Part shown: positions 1 through 12,570 of the stretch, in pieces
How positions within the stretch are numbered: the stretch's first letter is position 1
How the letters are laid out: each line of letters begins with the position of its first letter
DNA from: Apostichopus japonicus
Lineage: Eukaryota; Echinodermata; Holothuroidea; Aspidochirotida; Stichopodidae
DNA length: 64,000 nucleotides
Assembly (NCBI RefSeq): GCF_037975245.1
Contig: NC_092563.1
Coordinates: forward strand, 21,146,699 to 21,210,698
Direction of reading: 5' to 3'
Position numbers and translations under genes: made by a program
Notes under the pieces: generated by a model
Databases searched by the model: none
Told to the model about the DNA's origin: nothing
What the model saw: only the letters and a program-made list of their open reading frames with translations

Positions 1-649
1 ACGGAAGCACACGCAACGAAACATGTATGCAAACTACACAGCCAAAGGAGGAGTGGGCGGGGCGGCAGGCGGGGGGGGGGGGGGGGTACAGACCCAGGTC
101 CCGAGGTCAATTTAGGGGCCCGGTAAATTATGGGATACTTAGCAGTGCCGCGACGACCATTTAGGTCCGGTCTCTGTCGTGGCTTTCGACGACCATGATT
201 TCATGCTGTGAATATAAACGACGGAAATATTAAAAAATAAAATGGGATAAATAGTCTAGAAAGTTTGGAAGTTTTACAGGAAAATTTACAGGACTATGTT
301 GTGTATGCTTCTTCGGGCTACACACACACACACACATACAAACACCTTCTGAAGGTAAAATAGACAAGCCTTATTTCTTAAAGTGCCATGTCATTGTACA
401 TTGGTCGTTACACTTGAATTCTTCTCTCTTTTCTTTCTTTTTTTTGTGTGCAACGTGTAATGTTATTTCTTTCCACGTCAGAACAATTGCATGTAAAATA
501 TATTGACCTTAGCATATTTTGCTACAATGTCACAACTGATTCTTGATATTTCGAGCTCGATTTACAAACAGCATCTTTCCATGTAATACCCCGGCCCACA
601 ACCATACGGAGCCTAAAGTTTCCCGTCGAACGTGTATCGTCTTTGGTTT
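1..649. other. Upstream non-coding stretch
   Basis: I see no gene here. The stretch contains a 16-G run at 71-86, a short (CA)n tract near 321-336 and pyrimidine-rich DNA around 420-450. The segment around 85-140 (CAGACCCAGGTCCCGAGG..., then GGGGCCCGGTAAATTATGGGAT) resembles 51196-51243 and may be a diverged dispersed repeat. A first exon or promoter of the ATP9 gene could lie here or further upstream, but nothing in the sequence identifies one. Confidence 0.5.
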
Positions 650-1023
650 CAAGGGCGTAGGAACCGGGGGGGGGCTGGGGGGCGCCAGCCCCCCCCCCAG
701 TGAAAAATGTGGAGGGGCGGAAGTATCATTCCGCCCCCCGCTTCGCAAATCAGAAAACCCCTTTTTCATTTCCAAATGAGAAAAAAAAATCTCATTTGGA
801 GCACCAAATTGCATCTAAGGCCTGGTGAAAATACAAAATTAAGTTTACAAAATGGAGTGGGTGTTGAAGTGTGCTATATTGCACCAAGTTGCATCTGAGG
901 CTACCTGGAAATGCAAAAAATTCCAAAAGGGAGGATGACACCCCCTCCCCTTAGACCCCTCCCCCAGGTCGGCCTTCAGTCTTCAGCCCCCCCCCCACTC
1001 AAAAGTACCTTCCTACGCCACTG
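650..1023. mobile_element. hAT-like MITE, copy 1
   Basis: A 374-bp non-autonomous DNA transposon. It is flanked by a perfect 8-bp target-site duplication, TTTGGTTT, at 642-649 and 1024-1031. The termini are imperfect inverted repeats: the left end begins CAAGGGCGTAGGAAC and the reverse complement of the right end begins CAGTGGCGTAGGAAGG. An 8-bp duplication plus CAG-type ends is the hallmark of hAT elements. The interior has G- and C-rich flanks, a palindrome centred near 782 (AAATGAG/CTCATTT), and two related subunits starting GCACCAAATTGCATC and GCACCAAGTTGCATC. It has no coding capacity. Open frames in it, such as a minus-strand frame ending at 530, are incidental. A second copy lies at 53561-53924. 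Confidence 0.88.
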
Positions 1024-1735
1024 TTTGGTTTAATTATCAGATAATCGCTTCGTGTTTACCGTTTCGAGTAAAAGGAAACGAAGTTCATAACATTACGCTA
1101 CTCTTCGATAGCCTTTATACTACCGTGAATACGCATGGAGAGGAAATGATTATTATAGGTTGGAACGAATGAACGCTGTGCACAACTCAAGTTATAAGGT
1201 TACCTGAGTGTTAAAACTTTCCAATGGCGCGAAAACTTCATTGGACTGAACTGAGTAGCATCTACTGCCCTTAAATTTACGATTACTGCTCTTTACTAAC
1301 ATCAGATTTAAGACATTTATAGCGTATGTGGTGTTGATCCAAACAATTCTTTATCAATGGGGGGGGGGGGGGTGGAGGGGGGAGTTCCTGTACTCTTTCA
1401 AACTCAAAATCCCAGGCAGAGTTCCGTCCATGATTTTCTGCAAATACACGTCTCATCCGGGAGAAAGTACTGATGTAGAGTTGAAATTTCTAGCATTATT
1501 TTGAGAGCAAGATTTACTTTCTTAAACAAATTTGAATAAACTACTTTTAGAGTAAACTGAAAATATGTAACTCTTTTAGTACCAATGAATTTAGGACCAA
1601 CTTAATGAGGAGAATAGGGATATTTTTCATACTTTAAATGTGTACATGGCGTTGGAGGGGTGGGGTAGGGTATATGGTGAATATATGTGGGAGCGAGTGA
1701 ATGTGTATAGTGTGATGGTGCATTTTCTTTTGCAG
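1024..1735. other. Non-coding stretch before the candidate exon
   Basis: No gene is recognised. It includes a 14-G run at 1359-1372 and AT-rich DNA leading to a pyrimidine-containing acceptor-like site (TTTTCTTTTGCAG) that ends at 1735. Confidence 0.5.
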
Positions 1736-1834
1736 TCATTCCATACAGAAGAGTGCTGTCAGGTCTGACGAAAGGAGGTCCGGGCGCTTCCACCGGTGAC
1801 CAGGAAAGATATGGAGGGACCATGGTCGGACCTT
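1736..1834 (+). CDS. Candidate upstream exon, possibly ATP9 N-terminus (uncertain)
   Basis: The segment is bounded by a good 3' splice site (TTTTCTTTTGCAG) and a good 5' splice site (CTT|GTAAGA). It is open in one frame, reading IPYRRVLSGLTKGG, then a Gly/Ser/Thr stretch, then DQERYGGTMVGP. ATP9 proteins begin with a short tail containing an IPLxPV-like motif, so IPY near the N-terminus is suggestive. It is not proof. The open frame ends in phase 1, whereas the first certain ATP9 exon (19189) needs 2 nt from upstream, so a direct join would break the frame. Either another small exon lies between them, or this exon belongs to a different transcript, or it is a decoy. No initiator exon was found. 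Confidence 0.3.
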
Positions 1835-4800
1835 GTAAGAGCCAGGTAGATAGGCTAATAGTAACACCTCATTTTCCTTCCTTCTATGAGAATACACTAT
1901 TCTTAATAGTATATTTTCCCTGCATTTTGTTATATAATGGCATCAATTCTAGCTTGACTTAAAGATTGACTGCAGCTGATTTAGATAAATCAGATTTGAT
2001 GAAATATAGCGTGGGCCTATCGATTTAATTGTATCGGCCTAAAGTTACCTGCCGATGTGTTGATGTATAGGTTATACCTATTACGATGCAGTATATATAT
2101 ATAGAGAGAGAGAATAATATACATTTTATTAGAATATTGCATTGTTCAATTAAATCCATTGGGCTAGATAGGTTTCAACACTACCCAAGCTTCAAGATAC
2201 AGCCTGAAAAATTAAATAAAGTGTAAAATGTTTTAAAACTAGTTTGCTATGTAAAGACAGATATTAATAAATTATATAAGGACGATAGACACTGAGGAGC
2301 TATGCTGTGTACATGTGAGCTAGCAGCATTCAATAGATCACTGCACATTCCATGATAAGACATGTATATCATGCGATATGAACCAGTTTTGCGAAATAAT
2401 ATACCAGACGGTCACCGCCCGGCCAGCCCGACCGCCGCCGGGCAAACACAAAGTGTCTATTGATAAGCGAAGGCGTCTATTTTATGATTACTAACTGGGA
2501 CATCAAATGTCATATTTGTCCCCCAAAGTTATTTTCGATCAGTAATCAAGAGTTGTAACACAATCTTCGTTTTTTTGGCAAAAGTCGATTCTCAGGAGCC
2601 AAAGGTTGACAAAAGAAACATTTCCGGTGACAGGGGTTTAAAAGAAAAACTATTAAGGCGTTCATTGACATTCCGAAGAGTACACTCAAACACGAGTCCG
2701 TGCTATTCCATACGACCACACACGTAAATCACCGAGTGTTTCGAAAAGGTTTCAAAATTTTGAGGTTTCATGATTATCAAGATGTACATAAGTACTTTAA
2801 CCGACAGAAAAGAAATAGAAAAAAATGAAAAAAAAAGAAGAAAAAAGAATATCATGAGGTGTATAATTCCAAGTCGTTTTTTTATAATAAGGATGGAATG
2901 GTTAGTGTTACCATACCACCCAAGGTTATTTCGTGAAAGGTGGTATCGAAGAAAAAAAAACGGAAAATCATTTTTTCGTTCTGTCAAGAAACACCCACAC
3001 AATAACCCTAGAGAATACATTGTTATCAATGGCGACTCATTTTCTGACAAATCGTTCTAGAATTACTATACCAAATTGAATGTGAAACTAAAAGGATGTG
3101 ATTCAGGGCTGCAGTTGATCAAAACCTTTTAAACTTCTTTTCTCTTTCGTTTCAAACCCAATGTAATTTTGAAAGTCACACGGTAGATGTATCACAATGC
3201 CATAGCCCAGGGCCGGAAAGCACATCGACCGATATCTTAATTTGTCCGCCTACCGAAGGGAATTTCTCCTTTCTGGGAAAAAGAAAGAAAAAAGAAAACG
3301 AAAACGCCAAAAAAAGAAGAAAATCTTTCAGTGATTGGACCCATTTAATAACCAGTTCAAGCATGGACGTATCAACTTTCAACTTTGTCAGGGTAATACT
3401 CCCTTGGTCAGTTTTAACGGCATGTATTTGGGCAGGGGATGGGCAGGGGATTGATTGTCGGTGTAAGCTTAAAAACTTCCTATGTGCCGCGTGTTTATCA
3501 CGCTTTACCCTGCCCCATCCCCAAACCTCCCCACGCAACCTCTCCCCCATGTAGTCAAGTTATCGACTTTACTTCAGTAATAATCCATCACTAATATTTC
3601 ATTTAACTCCTTGTATACAACGAACGGAACAAACTACGGTATATGTGTACACAATCGTATACTTATGCACCTGCAACCGGAACAGGCGAGAGAAACCAAT
3701 AATTACCGTCTTTCCTTTCTAGTTGTTTCACATACACAACAGATATACAAGAGATATACATGTAGAATGAGTTGTTTGCCTAAAGCTGATCGTCTAAGGA
3801 ATTGTGATTCATTATTTAATGTGGTTTGCAGCATCCTCTTGGCGAGGATAATCAGCAAAATAGATTTGAAATGTGTTTACTTCAATACTTGAATGAATGA
3901 AACTTAACAACAAAATATGAACACCACTTATGGTGTTTACAATAGCAAAGCAAACATACTTCCAGACCGGACGAAATCGACTTGGACAAGTCTTAGTGAT
4001 CGATCTCAGTACTACAGTATGGTAGAAGCGGTTGCCAAAGAATGGAAGACTACTTTTGCAAAAGTGGATCTTTGAGTGAAATATCGACTCGGAAAGTAAA
4101 TAACATCGACGGGCTTGTTATTGACAGAGGGGTTAGTCACATTTTAATGATCATTAATGCGTACCTATTTCCTGATCGATATAGACAGAAGGAAAAGGTA
4201 TACACGCGTCATGCGCCTATAGAGACGAGGCCGCCTCGGCGCTTGTTGAAGAAGATTCTCGGATGGTTGGTTTAGTCATTGCGACCGGCAACCAAATGAG
4301 TACAGAGTACAATACTGGCATTACAGTTAAACTTGGAAAAGTTCGGGCCAAGTCGAGACGGAAGGTTGTCCACGTGATAGTATTTACTGAATATTATATA
4401 TGCAGACAATATCTAGACACGGAACCACGGAGTATTGTTACGAACGTGAACAAAAAACTAAATCAGGAATAGTCGAGTTATTTCTAATGCAGGCTATCTG
4501 TATTTTACCGCAGTGCATGTGAATCAGTTCCCTATATGCATGGGCTAGCCATGGTCGATAGATTTCTAAGGTCTAAAATCATCAATAGGTACTATAAGTT
4601 CCTCTATCGTGATTGATGACTATATAACTGCACATTTGGGACTGATCTCAGTGCAACTTGATTGCTCATTGACTTAAAGCTAGTAAACAACAGTACAAAG
4701 AACATACATTTATCAGAATTGGGGGAATTAAATCATCTCGTGACCATGGTATAGGAAGTTTATTGTCATCAATAGTCCATTATTCCATGGGAAACTTTTT

Positions 4801-7800
4801 TATATATATTTTTTTGCCCCGCAATTATAACAGTATTGTACAAGCAAGAGGATAGTTCCTTGATATAGAATCCGGGAAAATCCAGGATTCGAATAATAGA
4901 GGTTTGATTAATCCAAGTTGTATACTGTAAAGCTTGAAGATGTATTGAATCGAATCTAGGTCAATAGAGACACATCTTAGTTTTAAGGCTATTTCTTCCA
5001 CTTTCTGCATGTATCCTTCACTCCACACGTTCAGTAAACACTCTCAAAATCCGAAACCCATTAGCTGGCCGTACCGCCCCTCCCCCACCCCCAGGAATGG
5101 GTGAAGCTTAACCCTATGGAACCCCCATCTTGATCCGTCAGTGAAATTTCCTTTTAATTATTCACTATAGGCCTTCGAGGCATGAGTTTCCACAAGGGAG
5201 CGTACAAGGGAGCCACAAGGGGGTAAGTTCTCACATTTCATTTTGTTGAGGCAGATTGTCGGACAATTATTGATGTACTGAACGCTAGCCACAAACCCAA
5301 ACTTTTTCGCGCAGGCTCTCCATAGAAATGAATTTATAATCAAGAACCTTTGAAAGAGGTCACGCATTCACATCTTCCGTTTCCTGTTAAACAACTGTAC
5401 AGTCTAGAAGCAACTACGAATGGAGCTTTTGTCAGGAAAGAAAACAATTGTGAGAATATGAAGAGCGTTTAAATGGGATAAGGGTCATTTAGGTGCAGTG
5501 GTAAGGTTTATAGCTCCATGCATAGGTATAGTGTCAATTAAAAAGTTCGAGTTAAAGTGACGGACTGTCAATCACTGAATCACCTTATGCGACTGTCACT
5601 TTAATGTATTTGTCTCATATCTGTTTATTAAAATCGCATGAGCGACCTGGATCATTCCGTTCTGAAGTTATCTCCATGCTATAAATTACCCCCCCCCCCC
5701 CCCCCACCATCCAACCTTGTATCTTCTGACGAATATGACTCACTGCACTTGTTGAAGGCGAGATTAAAAGAGAGGGCGCTGTCAATATTTTGCAAAACGA
5801 TCGTAAGATCATGTGATAAAATAATCAACAGCTGTGGATTTTGCAAATATCTCCAACATCGATGGCAAGTGATCATCTATCAATCAGTTTGCGACCGCCA
5901 GACAAATCCTATCGAAAAACAAATACAATACAGTATAATCTACAAGAAAGGTATCAGTATTTTACTGATGAATTTTCCCAGTTCTGTGGTGAATTTTCAT
6001 ATATTGTGTCCTTTTTACATGAATGCGGAATTGATTCCTGTTATAACCTAACGAATGTATTCCAGTATAACTGTGGGCCTAATGTTAACCATTTTATAAC
6101 GTTGTAGAATACGTCCTGTATGAGTGTGACAAATTTGTAATGTTTAACGTAGGATGCAATTTGCTAATCAATGAAATTTTTCAAATCGGGTTCAGGTAAT
6201 CTTTTACTTGCTGTTGAGGGAGGTATGCAAGGGCCAACCAGCCACTTGTTAACTTGGCACAAAGTTAGGCCTAGGCTAGTATTAGCTTCACAGAGTAACA
6301 GTAACACTAACAACAGGCCTAACTTAATTAGGCCTAGTACAAAACTTAATATGATGATAGGCCTACCATGGTAAGGCAGAGTTAACACATATAATCCATT
6401 GTACTATTTTGTTTTGTGTTTCTCTTTTGTAGTTGGTCAAGTGTACGGTAATATGCCATAACAATGCTAAGTACTAATATCCTGAAAATAATACTATACT
6501 ACTACTGCTATCCCATCCTACATTATGAAGCCAGCTCGTACAACTAGACAACTCAATCAAGCTAAGTTCATCCAACCTTGCTGCAAAACAGATGATTACA
6601 AATATAGTTTTTTCCGAGAACGATAACAGATTGGAACTCTTTGCCTTCAGAATTGACCAAAGTATAGGCCTACCCAAATCCCAAATTGTCTTTTTTCCCT
6701 TTTAATGATTGGTTATTAAGCCCCACCATTTGGGTTGTAGGCCTAGGTCTATGTTATGCAAGATAAGTTTGTGTTGTTCATGTAGCTATTTCAAATTGAA
6801 CATAAGGTAAAACATGAGGTAAAACATGAACATAAGGTAAAACATGAGTACTTAGATTATTAACAGGTTTAGCCAGATGAAACAACAGTCAGAACTCAGA
6901 AATATGTTTATATCAAATCACAGGCTACTCTCACAGTTGACTACTTGTTAGTGAAAGGACGTTGGTACAAAATTAATGTTGGTTTATTCATTTGAAAATT
7001 CAATGTGAGGGCCTTATCAAGCTAGGCAATTTCTTGGCTTAAGGTGTTCATTCGCAAGTACTATCTAGCACGCTTAATAACATGAATGCTTTTCCCACGT
7101 GACCAAAACTTCAGAAAGTGTCACATTTTATTTGACATTATCACAAGTCAAACTTTCTTCTGGATTATTTCAGCCTTTTACCAAAAAATGTGGTCTCATC
7201 TTTCCTGAACTAATACTCTACAAGGGGGACCTGAATGCTCATTTATAGTGTAAAACACAATTTGATTGTCTCTAAGCCATGTAGATGTTAGGCCACTTTA
7301 GTTTGTAATATTATGCCAGCTCTATAAGTACGATAATTTTTCCAAGAAGTTTTGAAGCATCAGTCTGCAAACCAAAAATGAAATCATCGAGACTTCAAAT
7401 TTGAATATGCAACCAAATCTCTGCAACTTTGCATTGCATTTCATTGTGTACAGGTGTAGGGTTGATGTTTGGAGGTATGTGATAACTTTGTGATGCCCAC
7501 TTACAGTATAAGTCAAATGCCAGTGTTTGGTTACGTTCGTTCAAACTAAGCAGTTCTAGTTGTGAACCACCAAATACTGCCCATTGCCTGTGTGGAAAAT
7601 AATTTCATATTGATTGACGTGACTGAAGCCAGAGCAAAACCTGAAGTAGTCATAGTTGTAAATCTTGGTCAGTACATGCAAACTCACATTCCATGATTTT
7701 CCAAGTTACAGTGGTTATGCTCAGTCTGTCGTCATTCAAGAGGGCAGTGTGCCTAATTGCGAAAAGTCTCTGCAAATGATTTACCAAATTACTGTTACTC

Positions 7801-10800
7801 TTTAAATTGAACTGTGCAGCTCCTCATAGGTGTTGTTGTACTGCCTTCTGAAATCATGTTTCATCAAAAGTTTACACAATGACAAGAGAAAGTGAAATCA
7901 TTTCTAGAAAACACCTACGAATATCACAAAATCCCTTTCATATTTGAAGGTAAGGACTACAGGAGAGCTCTGCATGTTTGTTAGATTTTTGTAATCTATA
8001 GCCTTGATGGTACAGCACTGTGTGTAGTTGCTTATTAGGATGTGAGTCATCCTTCAGAATGTTAGCTCTGATCTTATCCACACAGTTGGACGTACTGTAA
8101 TCTTGCATCAATATCTTCAAAATCCTTCAACTCTTGCACCTTGCATTACATAAGATACCATTTAAGGGTAATTAGTCTTTTTGATCCAGAGATACAGTGA
8201 AGACTTACCAGTACATGACAGTACTAAGGCACAAGTACAGTAAAAGTAGTAATGTTCAAGTAGTCTTGCATGCATCTGAAACTGAAAACAAGTTTTGTTA
8301 CACAACTATACAAACATTTTGTTAAAGTGGAAATGAGAGTATTGTGTTTACCATATACTGTATACTGAATAAAAGAATTGTTAATAATTTCGGAGGATTG
8401 GTACTCTTCCTCATGAATATGCCAGTAAAGCACTGTAACAATTCAATGAATTCAGCAGTCAGAGACTTCTGAATAGCATAAAGGTTCAAAACTTACATTA
8501 AAAGTTGCACACCGAAGAAGTTTGAATAGCAGCAAAGTTCTGAGTCCTCACAGAAATTATACAGTCACACATTTTACTCATTGTATGTTATGTATGCAAA
8601 GCTGTGGTGTGTTAAGTTTTTATCAGCTTTGACTACATAAAATATTTGATGTGCCATGGAAACAGAAAAGTTACCTTCACCTGCTGTCTGTAACACACTT
8701 TATCCTACTTGTCAATCTTATGTACACAAGTAAAAGTTATTTTAGGCGAGATGTACGAAATGTGTTGCACAATAAGTGTTTACATAATATACATGGAAAT
8801 GTGAACAGGTAGATTTATCTTCCAGAAAGTAAAGGGATGATTCTATGACACCACCAAAAAAACAAGAAAGGTATTTGTCCTAGTCGAGGCAAACATTTCA
8901 TTGAACACAACAGCCAAACCTATGCAAAGGTTGTCAGTGGTATTTCCAACTTAAAACACAAAATGTGCTCAAAATTCTGAAAAGTAGATCCCAAGATTTT
9001 CTGACTTTTTCACATTATTCCTGTAGATTGAAGTGGATTAAAACCTTGCATAGAGTGAACTGTAAACTCTTAGTATACGTTCGTCTCTAATCAAATTACC
9101 CTCTTACTCTTTCTACCACCCAAAGTATTTAAATTCCACTTAATTTCTAGCATATTTGGGAACAGAACAGATGTCCTTCAGCATGTAACTGACGGTGGGA
9201 AAAAAAGAAGTGATTTATCTTTCTCTGACTTCACACAATTTGATCTGTTAACCTATTCTTGCTTCTTGTCATTGAGTAACCGTTTATTTGTTGTCTGTAC
9301 CAGAACAATCAAAGTGACTTTGATAATTAATAAAACAATTGTATTAAAAGCCTCTTTATTGATTACTGATTGCTTCCTATTTTCAGTGAGTGCCCTGCAG
9401 TTTCCTTATATCCTACTGTAGGTGGAATCTGTTGTACTCATGCAACGTGGACACTTTGAATCTCAAAGTGACGACGAAATAGAGCGAGACAGGTGACCTT
9501 TCTGTACAGAAGTGTGAGAGTCGTTTCGTTGAACCCCAAATAATGATCCTTTGTATCTTTTAGTCTTTAGCAACCTATTCACTCCCTACTGTAGCTTTTA
9601 TTTTCACTTACGCTGCTGGTCTTTCAAGCAGGATATTGGGTTGATATTTTGTTGAGCAAATGTATGTTTTTCTCTTCTTTTTGAAAGTATTTTTCAGATA
9701 TACAGTGGCTTTGCTACATGATCTCCTCGGATCAAAGTTCCATTTCATGTAAAGCATGACAAAAAGGGAGAAAAAAAATAGTGCAAAAGATAGGTCTGTA
9801 TTTAGTTGTCCTTGTTCTACCTGGTGTTTTGTTTAGGGTTGGTTGCTATGGAAATTGTTAACCAAATTTGTGATCGTATGTTAGTTGATCTGGTTGACGC
9901 CCTTCAAACACCCCCCCCCCTCCAAAAAAAAGCAAAAAGTTGGTATTAATCTCACCGATGTACAGTACCAGAAAATTATTTAACGTTTGCATCTTCTGTA
10001 ACAATTTGGAATTTTTTATGGCACACCCTTGTCAATCATTAAAAAATGATATTTACTTATCTGTGTAAAAACTAGACCATATATTTAAAATTTAACCTGT
10101 ACATAGAATTTGAAAAATTATGATGAAAAATTGGCACACTGATCAAATCAAAATATTTAAATGCATTTGTCGTTCAATCCTTAATAACCTGCTTGAAGAC
10201 CCTTCTTTTTTCTTTTTTAATATTCTGAGGATAAACTCATACATTTCATAAAATGATACTCGGGATTCAATTTTGTGACATTCTTGGATTCTCTGTAAAA
10301 CAACAAACCAGGTTTGAATAGATTTGGTTGTTTCTGTACCCAGAGCAGACATTTAACGATTTTCTCCTGGTACCCACCTGGGGCAAATGTTTTACAATTT
10401 TTCTGTTCGTCCTTTGGACAACCAGGCCTTACTTTTTGAAACGTGTAGCAAAATGACAATGAGCAATATCTACACTGTAGGAGAGAGATGTGTAGGTTGA
10501 TGTATAGAACACCAGATTTGAAGGTTATACCAATTTGTTCCTATTTGGGGGTGGATGTTTAGTTTACAATGCAATCTGAATTTGATGTAAACAACTATTT
10601 GGCTCCCGGACAACCTCAACATGTGGTTTTGGTCAAGTCCGAAAAGAAAATTTGGGTAGACTAGGATAACCGCACTAACACTTAAAAATTGGCTCTGTCC
10701 GTACATTTTGCTGTAGTAAAGGCTCTTTCTTTAAAATAAAACCAAACCAAAGAAATTGTCTGATTTAAAGTGTAACAGGAATGCAAAAAACCATTGCAAA

Positions 10801-11394
10801 CTGTGACCTCTAATTAATGAAATGAGATGATGTATCGCTGGCCTTTTGTTTACATTTCCCCTCAAAGGGGAAGTTTCTGTATTTGCTTCAATGGTGTCAA
10901 ACGCTCCACGAAAGTGACTAAAACCGGTAAAAAGGAGGCCGTTGGAAAACTGATTGTATGAGTTAATCTTCTCCAGATCCTCCTCATTCCTGTTCTGACT
11001 TTCCGTGGCTGTGAAGTTGCTGCTCTGTCTACTGTATTTCATTTTCTCCTGCAGTTGTCTTTTTCATTTTGATTAGATATTGTAGTCACATTGTGTAGTC
11101 TTTCACATGATATAACAATAATTAATCTTATTAGTAACCTTTCTTTTCTTCAATTTGTGCATTCCAATAGGCTATATTAATTTGTTTCCATTTAACATCT
11201 ATGTTTCCAGGGAAAGGGGGTGTGCTTGTAAGTTGGTATATTATCATCTTAATTGTGAGAAGGTCCCCCTCCCCCCTCCCACCTCCCACCCTCCCCCCCC
11301 AAACTAAAGGACATTTCTGTGTATCCCTGTGACACAGACAGCCAACTATGGTTCGCTATCTATAAGTTGAAGCAATGAGGCTTAGCAATCGGGA
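1835..11394. other. Gene-poor stretch (possible first intron)
   Basis: I find no supported coding exon in this stretch. The open frames are short, lack splice context and match no family I recognise. It contains a GC-rich island around 2408-2445, a 17-C run at 5689-5705, small local duplications such as the repeated GGTAAAACATGA around 6806-6848, and many AGGCCTA and TACAGTA words. If the exon at 1736 belongs to ATP9, this is part of an intron of about 17 kb. Otherwise it is intergenic. Confidence 0.5.
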
Positions 11395-11645
11395 GGTTCG
11401 GGGTTCGATCCTCTGCTGGGTTATAGTAAGGTTTTGTTTTTTATCCAAAAGCAATCTACAGTTTTCCATCTAAAAAGACTTTCTTAATTGAAAAGATTAC
11501 AAATTTGAGTTAAAATGTTGAATTGGAAGCCACCCAATGTTTAAGTTGTAATCCATAAGCCCTTGCGGGTTTCTCCCACGTTTATGGTCGCTTAAGCGTC
11601 GTAAAAATAACTGCTGATTATTATTGTTATTATTATTATATATAG
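11395..11645 (+). mobile_element. tRNA-derived SINE-like remnant
   Basis: The element starts near a pol III B-box-like sequence, GGTTCGATCC at 11402-11411, set in a T-arm-like context. It continues about 200 bp and ends in an ATT/TTA microsatellite at about 11617-11645, the usual tail form of tRNA-derived SINEs. No convincing A box or full cloverleaf can be folded upstream, so it is not an intact tRNA gene. No target duplication is evident. Confidence 0.4.
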
Positions 11646-11786
11646 CATTGTCATCATGAATAGTTTGCCTTTGATGTAGTAAGTGTTTTGCACAACTTGT
11701 GTTATAAGTTGCATCAAACAAGGTACGTAATAATTATAAAAGGACAAAAGGTACAACAAATTGTGTAGCTGTTCCAATCACAAAGT

Positions 11787-12570
11787 ATTTTTGATTTGTG
11801 AGACGTAACTTGGCAGTTAAGTTTGTGTCCCCTTTAAGATACAGTAGTTCTGCCCACCTATTAATAGCGTGAACACTTTGACGCCCGGTTGTCCTTTCTA
11901 GGAAAGATTCCTTGACATGTGGCCTGTAGTTAGATTTTTGATTTGTGAGATGTAACTTGGCAGTTAAGTTTGTGTCCCCTTTAAGATACAGTAGTTCTGC
12001 CCACCTATTAATAGCGTGAACACTTTGACGCCCGGTTGTCCTTTCTAGGAAAGATTCCTTGACATGTGGCCTGTAGTTAGATTTTTGATTTGTGAGATGT
12101 AACTTGGCAGTTTAGTTTGTGTCCCCTTTAAGATACAGTAGTTCTGCCCACCTATTAATAGCGTGAACACTTTGACGCCCGGTTGTCCTTTCTAGGAAAG
12201 ATTCCCTCGACATGTGACCTGTAGTTGGGTTTTGATTGGTGAGATGTAACTTGGCAGTTTAGGTTGTGTCCCCTTCAAGATACAGTAGTTCTGCCCACCT
12301 ATTAATAGCATGAACATTTTTGACGCCCGGTTGTTCCTTCTAGGAAAGATTCTTCGACATGTGACCTGTAGTTAGGGTTTTGTTTTGTGAGATGTGACTT
12401 GGCAGTTGAGTTTGTGTCCCCTTTAAGATACAGTAGTTCTGTCCGCCTATTAATAGCGTGAACACCTTAACGCCTGGTTGTCCTTTCTACAGTAGTAAAG
12501 ATTCTCTTGACATGTGACCCGTAGTTAGGTTTTTATTTTTTTATTTGTGAGATGTGACTTGGCAGTTTAG
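11787..12570. repeat. Tandem array, 147-bp unit, about 5.3 copies
   Basis: The anchor word AAGATACAGTAG recurs at 11836, 11983, 12130 and 12277, exactly 147 bp apart, and again at 12425. Units begin near ATTTTTGATTTGTGAG and include ACTTGGCAG, CCACCTATTAATAGC and GACGCCCGGTTGTCC. The first three copies are almost identical; the later ones diverge and the last is truncated inside the unit. No coding frame is conserved. The length and structure are those of a short satellite-type array. Confidence 0.95.

Noticed and set aside
3176-3550. Minus-strand 124-codon frame
   Set aside because: Low-complexity Phe/Ser/Lys composition from A-rich DNA, with no recognisable motif or gene context.
5638-6051. 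Plus-strand 137-codon frame beginning MSDLDHSVLK
   Set aside because: It crosses a 17-C run that creates a poly-proline stretch, shows no domain, and overlaps other equally open frames.
11352-11420. tRNA gene
   Set aside because: Only a B-box-like GGTTCGATCC is present; no acceptor stem, D arm or anticodon arm pairs convincingly, so a SINE remnant is the better reading.
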